Positions 7,425 to 15,709 of a DNA stretch of 16,532 nt are shown here, one piece after another. The stretch comes from an uncultured Lachnospiraceae bacterium (GTDB lineage Bacteria > Bacillota > Clostridia > Lachnospirales > Lachnospiraceae): contig CAKSAI010000037.1 in assembly GCA_934434905.1 (NCBI GenBank), forward strand, positions 1-16,532, given 5' to 3'. Numbering within the stretch: position 1 is the first letter of the stretch; each line of letters starts with the position of its first letter. The position numbers and the translations under genes are program-made. Under the pieces are notes generated by a model. It saw only the letters and a list, made by a program, of their open reading frames with translations. It was not told where the DNA came from and made no database searches.

Positions 7425-8855
7425 TTATTCAAATACTACCAGCGCACCCTCTCCGGCTCCCAGATCCAGTGTCAGCTTCTTTGTTTGCAGATAGCTTTCT
7501 TCCGCATCTTGAACGATTCTCACTTTATACTTATCCTGGAAGGTCAGATTGATCTTCTGTGCATATTCATAATCAAAGTTCACCACATATAGTGCGGTTT
7601 TGCCCTGATAATTAAAGCAGCCAACCAATGCATCTCCATCTACGGAAGTAAGCTCTCTCCATGCGGTCCCCGCAATCAGTGCATCTCTCGTATCCGCACA
7701 GGAGCTCTTGGCAGAACCGCTTGCAATGATCCCCTTATTAACAGAATTCATCAATACATCATCCACCGCGGCAATCTGCTTATTCATATTCTGGGCATAA
7801 TACCACCAACGGTTCTTGTTGCCTACCGCTCCCAGAATACCCTGCACCTCGAAGTTGGGCTGTTCGTCCTTGGAGTCAAACTCAGAATAGATCATGGGCT
7901 GGATCAGCGTAAAATATGTGATTCCCTGTACACCAAAGGCAAGATTGGTATTTACCTGCCATTGGAACTGGCCTTCCGTGGGACGATAATTCTCATAGGT
8001 ATCATCAAATATCTGATTGCCGTCTCCCCAGTTGCCGCCTGCCTGCTGGTATGTCCACAGGGGAACGTGATACTTCTGGGCATATTCACGGCAGATCGCC
8101 AAATTCCAGAAGTACAATGTGGAAGTTCCATTTGGAACCCAGTCCCATGCATAATAGTCATAGGACAGCACCTTGGGTGCCATGGTATCGAAATACTCCT
8201 GCAGGTATAACTCATAATTCGCCTTTTGACTGTCACTGTAGCAGCGGATCAGATTGGTCATGGCAAAAACATCCAGCGTTTTATTTAGCTTCACACTTCT
8301 CTCAGCCCAATTCTCCATCAGACCGCCGTTCGCGCCCTCGCTGGTATAGTAGGTCTTTCCTCCCGGTTCATCATTCAGATGGATTCCGCAGAATGCCGGG
8401 TGCCGGCTCCACTGTGCCAGCTCCACCGCGATATCGGCGTCCGTTTTCTCACTTGCCTCTTCTTCGTTCAACCAGTTTGAAATATTGATGCCGATCCCAT
8501 ACTTTTCACCCAGATCTAAGGATTTCTGGATATTTTCCCTGCCGCTGTTGTAAGCCTGGGTAACCATATTGATACCGGCCTCGGAAAGCGCCTTGAATAT
8601 ATCATCCGTCAGATAATTGGGAAGTGCATTTCCATCAACACTCTCCTTCGGCTGATACGGACCATAGAAACCACCGATGGGCATAACATCCTTGCCTCCC
8701 AACAGATCAAAGGACATTGCATAGGACTCCTCCGCCTCCATTGGTTCGATCTCGACCTTCTTCTCGTTCTCTTTTGAAGCACAGCCGGATAACATTGCAG
8801 CACCCATCGTCATAGCCATAAGCAGCGCCGTGATACGTTTTGCTCTCTTGTTCAT
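7425..8855 (-). CDS. Lipoprotein, putative TIM-barrel glycoside hydrolase of unassigned family
   Basis: This 476-residue protein starts with a lipoprotein signal: basic MNKRAKR, a hydrophobic stretch, and lipobox LSGC with the lipidated cysteine at C25. The body (about 55-370) looks like a (beta/alpha)8 barrel: MPIGGFYGPY, a strand-helix series, then FCGIHLNDEPG with D162-E163 at the expected acid/base position, LSYDYYAWDW, and GVQGITYFTL. The final ~100 residues look like a beta domain (ALYVVNFDY). Adjacent Asp-Glu pairs occur in substrate-assisted HexNAc hydrolases such as GH20 and GH123, but the rest was not recognised as either, and no obvious second catalytic glutamate was identified. 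The start at 8855 is set by the signal peptide and an ATGA overlap with the upstream stop codon. It should sit on the outer membrane face and trim glycan before import. The family is not assigned. Confidence 0.8.
   Translation of the reverse strand: MNKRAKRITALLMAMTMGAAMLSGCASKENEKKVEIEPMEAEESYAMSFDLLGGKDVMPIGGFYGPYQPKESVDGNALPNYLTDDIFKALSEAGINMVTQAYNSGRENIQKSLDLGEKYGIGINISNWLNEEEASEKTDADIAVELAQWSRHPAFCGIHLNDEPGGKTYYTSEGANGGLMENWAERSVKLNKTLDVFAMTNLIRCYSDSQKANYELYLQEYFDTMAPKVLSYDYYAWDWVPNGTSTLYFWNLAICREYAQKYHVPLWTYQQAGGNWGDGNQIFDDTYENYRPTEGQFQWQVNTNLAFGVQGITYFTLIQPMIYSEFDSKDEQPNFEVQGILGAVGNKNRWWYYAQNMNKQIAAVDDVLMNSVNKGIIASGSAKSSCADTRDALIAGTAWRELTSVDGDALVGCFNYQGKTALYVVNFDYEYAQKINLTFQDKYKVRIVQDAEESYLQTKKLTLDLGAGEGALVVFE
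8852..8855 (-). other. ATGA stop/start overlap
   Basis: The stop codon of the membrane-anchored protein (TGA) and the start of the TIM-barrel lipoprotein (ATG) share bases. The upstream sequence AGGAAAGGCAGGTG can serve as the ribosome site. This suggests coupled translation and supports the later start of the lipoprotein over the in-frame ATG at 8960. Confidence 0.85.
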
Positions 8856-10399
8856 GCTCCACACCTGCCTTTCCTTCTCTTCACAACGCAGGTCACTCCT
8901 GCCGTCACGCCGATCGCTGCCACACAGACACCGGCCACAAGGATGATCGGCAGATACCATCTGCTCTCCTTTTTTTGCTCCTCAGTCTCGCGGTACACCT
9001 TTTCCGTGGGCTTATACGCATAATCCGCCGGGATCGTCCACTTGGAACTGACCTTCTCTACCTCTGTCAGCTTCGGATCTTTATCCAGATTCTTGATACT
9101 GATATTGTCGAGTGCAAAGGTACTGGCAATCTCACTGGGCGCCCACAGGGCAATATAACCGGTCGGTGTGCTGTCAGTTGTATAAGATATCATCGTTTCA
9201 TAGGCACTGTCCGGCTCATCCGTATATTTGATCTGTGCCGTGACCTCGCCGTCGATGACCCTTATTCGGAAGGTCGGTATCCTGGTGCATTCCGGCTCAC
9301 GATACAAATGCTTCGTCAGCTTCACACCCTGCCGTTTGCTGTTCCAGCCCATGGTATCATATCCTGAGAATAGCAACAGATCTGCCGCTCCCGTAAAATC
9401 TACATTTTCATCATTACCGCCCACATCACCGCCATAGGATACGCCAAAGAAGGTCAGCGCGGCAGTAACGACATTGCCCTCTGCATCCTTTTCCTCTTCC
9501 CTCTGTAAATACGGCATATCAAAGGTCAGCTCGAAATTGGAATACTGATGCTTTGTGGCAATATAACCTTTTCCCACATTTTTGAACATCAAAACCTGGT
9601 TGCCGTTATATTCCTCCACCGCCAGATAGCAGCTTTCATAGGAAGAGGCCCGTGTCATCTTTGAGCCAAACAGGTTGATATTGAAGTCTCCGTCTTCAAA
9701 ATCTTCGGAAATATCACAGTTCTGCGGCCTGTCATATTTATACAGATCTATTTCCAGACCAGACACCACCGCGCCGCAGGAACCGCTTTGTAAAAAGCCC
9801 ACGCTTCCCTCTCCGGAAACCGGAATTTCCGCGTCACAAACCATGTTTCCATTGATCTTCAAGGTCAGCTTACCGGAAGTGCCAAGCACCGCTTCCACCT
9901 TCACAGTGCTCCCTACGCTTCCTATGGACAGCTCCTCCATCAGCGCCGTAGGCTCATCTGCCGTTTCATATGCAGAAACCTTCACTTTCAGACCGCCCTG
10001 ATTGGTAAAAGCGATCTCCAGATTCCCTTCTTCTCCCAGCGTTGCCTCCAGACTGGAAAGTCCTATTCCAAACGCAAAGGTCTCTCCCTCCGGAAGCTTT
10101 GAGAATTTCAGGTCAAAATCAGCTTTTATCATCGTGTCAAGCTGCTCGATACGCACTACATCTGTCCTCGTGATCAGTTTTGTGGAAGCTGTACTGCTAT
10201 CCGGAAATACGATCCTACCCTGTTCGGTCTGAATATCTCCATCCGCGTCATGCCAGACGGTACTATCCAGTCCCTCTCGATAGCTGTTTTCATTCATTCG
10301 AACTGTCGTGCTGCCGGCCTCTGCCGGAAGTACAGACATGCTTCCCGTAAGAAGCACTGCCGCCAGCAGCAGACAAAGCCTGTTTTTTCCCTTCTTCAT
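8852..10399 (-). CDS. Secreted, C-terminally membrane-anchored protein with two lectin-like beta modules
   Basis: This 515-residue protein has a signal peptide (MKKGKNRL, hydrophobic core, likely cleavage after PAEA, about residue 28). Two beta-rich segments follow. The first (about 45-222) reads like a concanavalin-like fold (IKADFDLKFSKLP, FAFGIGLSS, GKLTLKINGN, VSGLEIDLY). The second (about 230-435) starts SEDFEDGDFN and ends FALDNISIKNL, typical of LamG/GH16-like beta sandwiches. After a charged linker comes one membrane helix (about 482-506) and a basic tail, VVKRRKGRCGA. No LPXTG motif is present. It would face outward and bind glycan near the transporter; binding is inferred from the fold-like pattern and context. 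The start has AAAGGAGGGGG upstream, 12 bp after the solute-binding protein gene. Its stop codon overlaps the next start (ATGA). Confidence 0.75.
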   Translation of the reverse strand: MKKGKNRLCLLLAAVLLTGSMSVLPAEAGSTTVRMNENSYREGLDSTVWHDADGDIQTEQGRIVFPDSSTASTKLITRTDVVRIEQLDTMIKADFDLKFSKLPEGETFAFGIGLSSLEATLGEEGNLEIAFTNQGGLKVKVSAYETADEPTALMEELSIGSVGSTVKVEAVLGTSGKLTLKINGNMVCDAEIPVSGEGSVGFLQSGSCGAVVSGLEIDLYKYDRPQNCDISEDFEDGDFNINLFGSKMTRASSYESCYLAVEEYNGNQVLMFKNVGKGYIATKHQYSNFELTFDMPYLQREEEKDAEGNVVTAALTFFGVSYGGDVGGNDENVDFTGAADLLLFSGYDTMGWNSKRQGVKLTKHLYREPECTRIPTFRIRVIDGEVTAQIKYTDEPDSAYETMISYTTDSTPTGYIALWAPSEIASTFALDNISIKNLDKDPKLTEVEKVSSKWTIPADYAYKPTEKVYRETEEQKKESRWYLPIILVAGVCVAAIGVTAGVTCVVKRRKGRCGA

Positions 10400-10411
10400 T
10401 TTCCCCCTCCT

Positions 10412-11965
10412 TTACTTAATATTGGCAAGCCATGTACTCTCATACTTTGCATCCACTTCCTTTTGCACCTTCTCCCATGCACCGTCCGCGCTGTATCGGT
10501 CTGCCTCATTCTTGGTACAGAAATGGTTGATAAAGTTGATTCCCGCAAACAGAGAAGCTCCGCCGTCCGTAAAGATCGCATGCTTGCTCATATTGTAGGA
10601 GCTTGCATACCGGGTTCCCTCCATGAGATATTTGTACTGGCTCTTTTCAAAATCGCTCCAGTCGCTCATATCAAGACTGCCCTCACAAAGTGAGACCGGC
10701 AGTATCAGATGCGAATCTCCGGAATATACCTTATAGCCTTCATCCGAATAGAGATACTTCAAGAACTCCTTCGCGCCCTCTTTGGCATTGGAATAATTGG
10801 GAATGTATGCAGACTCTCCTGAGAAATTGATCGCCAGCGTTGTCCTTGCAGCATAGACATAGTCCCAATCCGCTGCAGATATCACGGCACCTTCTACCTG
10901 ATAGCCGTCGCCCGACTGATAATCGGCTGCGGTCTTCTCTCCATCCAGAACACTGTCGATGGCAGAGATCAGTTTTCTCAAGTCGGATTCCTTCTTCACC
11001 GTGTCCAGCTTGTCCGTGATACTCGAAAGCACCGGAAGCCGCATCATATCAAAATCCTCCAGATTTCCGTTGCCCTTCATCTCGTTCGCCATCCAGCTTC
11101 CGCTTGCCATCATGGCGCACTCGCCGTTGACAAACATGGTCTGCATATTCACATGGCTGCCGGAATTCGAACCCTGCAGGACATTTTCCGGTGTGATAAA
11201 CTTCTCATAAGCCTTCAATATCCTGTAACGACCGTCCTGCTTCTGAAATACTTCCTTGCTGGGGCTCACCCCGTTGTCATCCTTGCACGCATAAAAATTA
11301 TTCAGATAATAGTCCTGACCCTCATACTGCATATAGAAGGCTTCGTTTACGAATTCATAGTAGCCGCCGTCAATAAAGTGGCATAAAGGCACCACGTCCT
11401 TTTTCCGCAGGGTATCACATACAACTGCCAGTTCATCCGTTGTTCGGGGAAGCTGGGTGATTCCTGCTTCCTGAAACATCTTTTTATTATACACAAAGCT
11501 GATCACTCCGCCGCCATAGGTCAGATTATAAATCTTGCCTTCTGCGTCCTGCATCAAGGCAAGATATCCCGGATTGATCTTCTCCCGTATGCTCTTTGTC
11601 TCTCCGCCCGCCGTAGCGTCCAGCACATCGTCCAGTGGCTCAAGATACTGTGTCTTTGTACTGGTAAGCCCCAGATACAGATCCACCGAATCCACATCCG
11701 CCATCCCAAGGGCACTTCCGATAGCGGCTGCATCCGCCGTGGCTGTATAATACACATTATATTCTGGGTGAACCGTCTTAAAGCCTTCGATCACGTCATC
11801 CAGCCAGCCGGTTCCGAGACCGGAATTCCAATAGGCAATCTCTACATCCGTAGTGGAGGTTCCCTTTTTACCGCCTTGCTTATTTCCGCCGCAGCCCGCA
11901 AGGCAGCTTACTGCCATTGCTCCTGTTAATAACAATGCAACTGTACTTTTTACCCTTCTTTTCAT
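10412..11965 (-). CDS. ABC transporter solute-binding lipoprotein (CUT1-type sugar binding)
   Basis: This 517-residue protein has a lipoprotein signal, MKRRVKSTVALLLTG then LAGC with C25 as the lipidated cysteine, followed by a Gly/Lys/Thr-rich linker. The mature part has the family-1 solute-binding pattern: VEIAYWNSG, GWLDDVIEGFKTVHPEY, YNLTYGGGVISFVYNKKMFQEAGI (in part), MFVNGECAMMASGSWMANE, and a C-terminal GAKEFLKYLYSDEGY. It is longer than the usual 420-450 residues, fitting a binder of a larger oligosaccharide. The start at 11965 is preferred for AAAGGATGG 8 bases upstream. An in-frame ATG at 11989, right after the permease stop, is a possible alternative that only lengthens the signal's N-terminus. 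It delivers substrate to the two permeases encoded just upstream. The substrate is probably a mannose-containing oligosaccharide, inferred from the neighbouring GH38. Confidence 0.93.
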   Translation of the reverse strand: MKRRVKSTVALLLTGAMAVSCLAGCGGNKQGGKKGTSTTDVEIAYWNSGLGTGWLDDVIEGFKTVHPEYNVYYTATADAAAIGSALGMADVDSVDLYLGLTSTKTQYLEPLDDVLDATAGGETKSIREKINPGYLALMQDAEGKIYNLTYGGGVISFVYNKKMFQEAGITQLPRTTDELAVVCDTLRKKDVVPLCHFIDGGYYEFVNEAFYMQYEGQDYYLNNFYACKDDNGVSPSKEVFQKQDGRYRILKAYEKFITPENVLQGSNSGSHVNMQTMFVNGECAMMASGSWMANEMKGNGNLEDFDMMRLPVLSSITDKLDTVKKESDLRKLISAIDSVLDGEKTAADYQSGDGYQVEGAVISAADWDYVYAARTTLAINFSGESAYIPNYSNAKEGAKEFLKYLYSDEGYKVYSGDSHLILPVSLCEGSLDMSDWSDFEKSQYKYLMEGTRYASSYNMSKHAIFTDGGASLFAGINFINHFCTKNEADRYSADGAWEKVQKEVDAKYESTWLANIK

Positions 11966-11990
11966 TTTCTTTCCATCCTTTCTGAACATA

Positions 11991-12869
11991 CTAACCCTTG
12001 ATTCCGCCCAGGGAAACACTTGTAGTCAGCGTCTTGTTAAATATGATAAACAACAACAGCGCCGGAATACATACGATCACGCAGGCCGCAAACAGGATAT
12101 CCAGCCTTGCCCGATACATCATCTCTGTATTGAACTGGTAAATGCCAACCGGCAGAGTAGGCAGATTCGGTCTGTAGATCATTGCATTCTCGTAATCATT
12201 CCAGAGCCCAAGCCACTGTGTCAGCATCATAGCTCCAAAGAGCGGCTTTGTCTGGGGCAGCATGACCCGGAAGAAGATCTTAAATTCATTTGCTCCGTCC
12301 ATCATTGCCGCCTCTGCATAGGTCCAGGACAAATTCTTGAAGTATGCCATATAGTACAGACATGTAACGGTGATCGCCGAGCTTCCCAATGCGGTCAGAA
12401 TACATGCATAGTTATCAATGAGTCCCAGATTGTGGTAAAGCCGATACATACCGCCTCCGGTTCCATATAGAGGAAGCGTTGAGACAACAAGAATCAGTGT
12501 ATAAACATACTTGCTGCCCGGAAAGCTGTATTTTGTACAGATATAGGCAAACCAGACTGTAGTAAGCTGACTTAAAAAAGCCGGAAGCACGCTGAACGCC
12601 ACACTGTTAAAAAGCATATCCCAGAAATTATTTCCATTTACAACAAGAAGCTTTGTGACTTCTATAAAATGTTCCCAATGCCATTTTTCCGGCAACGAGA
12701 AGGGATCCAGCACCACTTCCGAATGGGTCTTACAGGCGGCAATGATCGACCACACCAAAATATAGATATAGCTCAAAGCCACTGCCATAAAAAGCAGTGA
12801 AACAAAGCAGTGCAGCACGATCTCACTTTTCGCTCTCCGTCTGTAATCATAAATGATTGGTTTTTTCAT
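11991..12869 (-). CDS. ABC transporter permease, MalG-like (CUT1)
   Basis: This 292-residue integral membrane protein has about six hydrophobic segments, beginning at about 18-45. The conserved ATPase-contact (EAA) loop reads EAAMMDGANEFKIFFRVMLP (about 186-205), followed by QTKPLFGAMML. This is the MalG-type half of a CUT1 sugar importer. The start ATG at 12869 has GGAGG 6 bases upstream and lies 12 bp after the preceding permease stop. No ATPase gene is visible in the window; in Firmicutes such transporters commonly borrow a shared MsmK/MsiK-type ATPase. The C-terminus ends LTTSVSLGGIKG, typical of the family. Confidence 0.95.
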   Translation of the reverse strand: MKKPIIYDYRRRAKSEIVLHCFVSLLFMAVALSYIYILVWSIIAACKTHSEVVLDPFSLPEKWHWEHFIEVTKLLVVNGNNFWDMLFNSVAFSVLPAFLSQLTTVWFAYICTKYSFPGSKYVYTLILVVSTLPLYGTGGGMYRLYHNLGLIDNYACILTALGSSAITVTCLYYMAYFKNLSWTYAEAAMMDGANEFKIFFRVMLPQTKPLFGAMMLTQWLGLWNDYENAMIYRPNLPTLPVGIYQFNTEMMYRARLDILFAACVIVCIPALLLFIIFNKTLTTSVSLGGIKG

Positions 12870-12881
12870 ATGCCACCTCCG

Positions 12882-13802
12882 CTAAAATTCCACTTCCGTG
12901 AATGCCTTGTCTGTAAATCTCCGGATGACTGTTGCCAGCGCTACGGAGATCACTGTGATCACAAGCCCCACCGCGGACATATAGTTAAAAATATTAGAGG
13001 TATACGCATTCCCCGAGAAATTATACATCTGCAGATACAGCCATGCTGTTATGGTCATGGTTCCGTAATCTCCCTTCGTCAGCAGGAATACCGCTCCGGA
13101 AGCACCCAGAATTCCACAGAACCGAAGCACCATATTCAGCGCCACTGTCGGCCATACCATAGGCACAATGATCCTTGTAAATTCCGTAAACCAGTTAACG
13201 CCATCTATCTCCCCGGATTCCAGCACATCCTGTGGGATACGGGCAAAGGTTCCGCCCCAGATGATCAGATCACCCGGAAAAGCCAGCCAAAGCATATGCG
13301 CCCAGATCGTATAATTGGAAAATCTGGAATCCGCAAGAAGCTCCGGTGAATAATCAAGCCCCGCAAGCTTTCCGATCCATTCCGCCAGGAATCCGTTCGG
13401 CGATACCAGCTGCTGAAACACCGTGGCTACTGCTACGGAGAAAATAATACTTGGCAGGAAAAAAACGATTCTGTAAAAGCCCGCAAAGGGTATCTTCTTA
13501 TAAATAAAATAGGACACAAGCACCTGAAACGGATATGTCACAAGCCCTATGGCAAAGGTGATCAGGGTATTTCGCAGCGCCAGCCTGAGGTCGGAATCGG
13601 TTGCTGCAATCTCCTGAAAGAGCCGCTTAAAATTATCCAAGCCCCAGTTGCCATTCTTATCCTGAAATCCCATAAAAAACGCGGAACCGTTTGGCACAAT
13701 ATAAAACAAGACAAAATACAAGATCGGAAAGAACAATCCGCAACAAATAAAAAGTACTCTTGTTGCCGATACTTTTTTCCTTCTATTCCTGCTTACTGCC
13801 AT
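12882..13802 (-). CDS. ABC transporter permease, MalF-like (CUT1)
   Basis: This 306-residue membrane protein has a basic N-terminus (MAVSRNRRKK), a first membrane helix at about 15-37, and further hydrophobic segments. The cytoplasmic coupling loop reads LESGEIDGVNWFTEFTRIIV (about 194-213), then PMVWP; glycine replaces the first Ala of the classic EAA motif, as in many CUT1 proteins. It pairs with the MalG-like permease encoded 12 bp downstream. The start ATG at 13802 has GGGAGGAAAG upstream, and the coding region overlaps the end of the preceding gene by 20 bp. The call to the family is secure; substrate is inferred only from the operon. Confidence 0.94.
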   Translation of the reverse strand: MAVSRNRRKKVSATRVLFICCGLFFPILYFVLFYIVPNGSAFFMGFQDKNGNWGLDNFKRLFQEIAATDSDLRLALRNTLITFAIGLVTYPFQVLVSYFIYKKIPFAGFYRIVFFLPSIIFSVAVATVFQQLVSPNGFLAEWIGKLAGLDYSPELLADSRFSNYTIWAHMLWLAFPGDLIIWGGTFARIPQDVLESGEIDGVNWFTEFTRIIVPMVWPTVALNMVLRFCGILGASGAVFLLTKGDYGTMTITAWLYLQMYNFSGNAYTSNIFNYMSAVGLVITVISVALATVIRRFTDKAFTEVEF

Positions 13803-15570
13803 TGCTCTTTCCTCCCTTCCTTGCCAGCAAGATACAGACTACGACCGTTGCTGCTGCAAGGAGTACGCATATCACGATTGCCATCAGCGTATGACCTGAC
13901 AGCCCCTGCTCACTTTCTTCCACCGCCAGATACTCGTGACCGTTGCCATCCGTATATCTGGCATATAAGGTCATCGTCTCTGTAACCACACGGTCAAAAT
14001 CATATGCCGTGCCATCTCCCAGACACCATTCCTTGAAGGTATATCCCGCCAGTTCCGGCGCTTCCGGCTCTGTCAGCTTATACCCATCCGCTGCGGTGAC
14101 TGTTACAGTCTTATCATTGGCTTTGTCCTTATTTCCGGTAACAAAGCGGACATTCTGATCCTTCAGGCGGATATACTTTATACCATCCTTATCCGTCATG
14201 AAATCATAGAGATATCCAAACTCCTCCGTAGTGTCCTCCACAGTCAGGGTCAGTTTATCTTCATTAACCACATAAGTACCCCAGACCGTATCCTGCCCTT
14301 CCTCATCCACACGGCGTCCCATATTGCACTCGTCGTCCAATATCAGGAAGGTGTCATTTTCCGGTGCATAGTATACGCCTTCGCACAAGGTATAATCCTC
14401 TAAATTACCGATATGACGGATCGTCACATCATCACGGTTAAGCTGTACCGCAAGATTCCTTCCTTCGGTATCATAGCACTTAAAATCCACAAAATCCGCG
14501 GTGATCATGCGGCTGTTGCTCTCGCCGAACCAGAGCGAGAAATACTCGGCATTCGGATTATACGTTCCATAATAGATGGGAAAAGCAAAATATTGAACCG
14601 CTCCCGCACTGGTCATTTCCTTGACGGCAACCCTCAGTTCGCCGCCGTTACGGTCAAACCTTATCAGATAATGCGAGCCTTCATGCAACAGGCTGCTCTT
14701 CTCATCCTTACACACCTCATAATTCAGAATACCGCTGCTGCCGTGAGGGAACTGACTGGCGGGAGCTGTTGTCAAGATACCCCCGGTCTGATTACAGATA
14801 TTCTTCTGGACGTTCTTCACGGTATAGGACATAAAGACCGTCTCAGCCTTGGTTCCCCGTGCATTGCTGATGGCTACCTCGCTGGCATCCGCAAGGGAAA
14901 ACTCGTAGGAATGCTGTACACTCCGTTCTGTCAGAATATCATAATTCATGACGGAGGAACCTCCCATAGGCGTATGTACCTTCACGCCAAGATCCTTTCC
15001 GCTCTCGTCATAGCAGAGCACCTGGGACAGCTTAGCACTGCATCTTCCGCCGTTGGCCCCCAGCCAGAGTCCGAAATACTGATTGCCCTGGTACTTATCC
15101 CCGTAGGGCAAAGTCATTTCAATATAGGAGGCTGCACCCGTCGAATCGGCCTTGGCCGCCACATAGCTAAGTCCCTCCTCTGTCATTTCATAGCGGATAA
15201 AATACGTGCTTCCGGGCTCCAGCAGCTTGTCCTTTGCGAAATCGTAATGCATCGTTCCCTGATCGAATACATATTCTATTTCATTATTGGCTGTCACCGC
15301 CAGACCATTCTGCCAGAGTTCGTTCTTTTCCACCTCTGCGACTGTATAGACCAGGTAGTAACGCTTTCCCTGTGTCATCTCCACCGGTGTCTCGTTCCCT
15401 ATAAAGGCATTTCCCACATCCAGCAGTTCTATCGCATAGTCCGTCTTACTCGGTTTCGGCCCACCGATCTCTTCAAAGGGTTCTGCCGCAGCGGCAGGAA
15501 GTAAGCTTCCTGCCAGCATCATACAGCCTGCAAATGCGGCTATGATCCGTTTTGCTATTTTCCCATTCAT
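13783..15570 (-). CDS. Membrane-anchored surface protein: two homologous modules, a beta domain and an InlB-type repeat
   Basis: This 595-residue protein has a signal peptide (MNGKIAKRIIAAF, cleavage near AAAA/E30). Two modules, about 43-198 and 221-377, are related to each other: QYFGLWLGANGGR matches EYFSLWFGESNSR, and CYDESGKDLGV matches CYDTEGRNLAV. A third beta-rich part spans about 383-485 (VWGTYVVNEDKLTLTVED). An InlB/Listeria-Bacteroides-type repeat at about 488-540 includes LAGYTFKEWC and TMTLYARYT. One membrane helix (about 561-583) and a short basic tail end the protein. It should be displayed outside the membrane; glycan or surface binding is inferred from its place just before the transporter genes. 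The start ATG at 15570 has AGAGGTGA 6 bases upstream. The 3' end overlaps the MalF-like gene by 20 bp. The first modules match no family I can name. Confidence 0.8.
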   Translation of the reverse strand: MNGKIAKRIIAAFAGCMMLAGSLLPAAAAEPFEEIGGPKPSKTDYAIELLDVGNAFIGNETPVEMTQGKRYYLVYTVAEVEKNELWQNGLAVTANNEIEYVFDQGTMHYDFAKDKLLEPGSTYFIRYEMTEEGLSYVAAKADSTGAASYIEMTLPYGDKYQGNQYFGLWLGANGGRCSAKLSQVLCYDESGKDLGVKVHTPMGGSSVMNYDILTERSVQHSYEFSLADASEVAISNARGTKAETVFMSYTVKNVQKNICNQTGGILTTAPASQFPHGSSGILNYEVCKDEKSSLLHEGSHYLIRFDRNGGELRVAVKEMTSAGAVQYFAFPIYYGTYNPNAEYFSLWFGESNSRMITADFVDFKCYDTEGRNLAVQLNRDDVTIRHIGNLEDYTLCEGVYYAPENDTFLILDDECNMGRRVDEEGQDTVWGTYVVNEDKLTLTVEDTTEEFGYLYDFMTDKDGIKYIRLKDQNVRFVTGNKDKANDKTVTVTAADGYKLTEPEAPELAGYTFKEWCLGDGTAYDFDRVVTETMTLYARYTDGNGHEYLAVEESEQGLSGHTLMAIVICVLLAAATVVVCILLARKGGKSNGSKQE

Positions 15571-15584
15571 TGCTTCACCTCTTT

Positions 15585-15692
15585 CTAGATCTCCCAGTCG
15601 CCGCCTGTATTATCACCCGTTGATTCTCCTGAGAGACAAACTATATCCTCAAACCATTCTGTCAGTTCCATCATCGGTTCTTCATATCTCAT
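15585..15692 (-). CDS. 35-residue acidic peptide of unknown function
   Basis: This short open reading frame runs from ATG at 15692 to TAG at 15585. It has a strong ribosome site (GGAAGGGGG, about 8 bases upstream), begins 17 bases after the preceding stop codon, and ends 14 bases before the next start codon, so it fills the gap neatly. The peptide starts MRYEEPMMELTEWFEDIV, then CLSGESTG, and ends TGGDWEI. It is acidic, with one cysteine, no signal peptide and no membrane helix. The layout (an amphipathic acidic first half, then a Ser/Gly/Thr/Asn-rich tail) resembles many small unannotated Clostridia peptides and superficially resembles precursor peptides, but no modification enzyme is visible here. 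A leader peptide or small regulatory protein is also possible. Coding is likely; function is unknown. Confidence 0.7.
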   Translation of the reverse strand: MRYEEPMMELTEWFEDIVCLSGESTGDNTGGDWEI

Positions 15693-15700
15693 CTTCTATA

Positions 15701-15709
15701 TCCCCCTTC
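15701..15709 (-). promoter_or_regulatory. Ribosome binding site of the 35-residue peptide
   Basis: On the minus strand the sequence GAAGGGGGA, directly after the stop codon of the upstream gene, precedes the ATG at 15692 by about 8 bases. It is the main evidence that the short frame is translated. Confidence 0.7.

Noticed and set aside
8856..8960. Upstream ATG start for the TIM-barrel lipoprotein
   Set aside because: It would bury the lipoprotein signal peptide behind 35 hydrophilic residues. The ATGA overlap start fits far better.
12882..13802. Missing ATPase taken as a sign of a broken transporter
   Set aside because: CUT1 sugar transporters in Firmicutes commonly share an ATPase encoded elsewhere, so absence here is normal.
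14413..15504. Plus-strand open frame of 363 codons
   Set aside because: It is antisense to the 595-residue surface protein, which has a signal peptide, repeats and a membrane anchor. Its product shows no family pattern.
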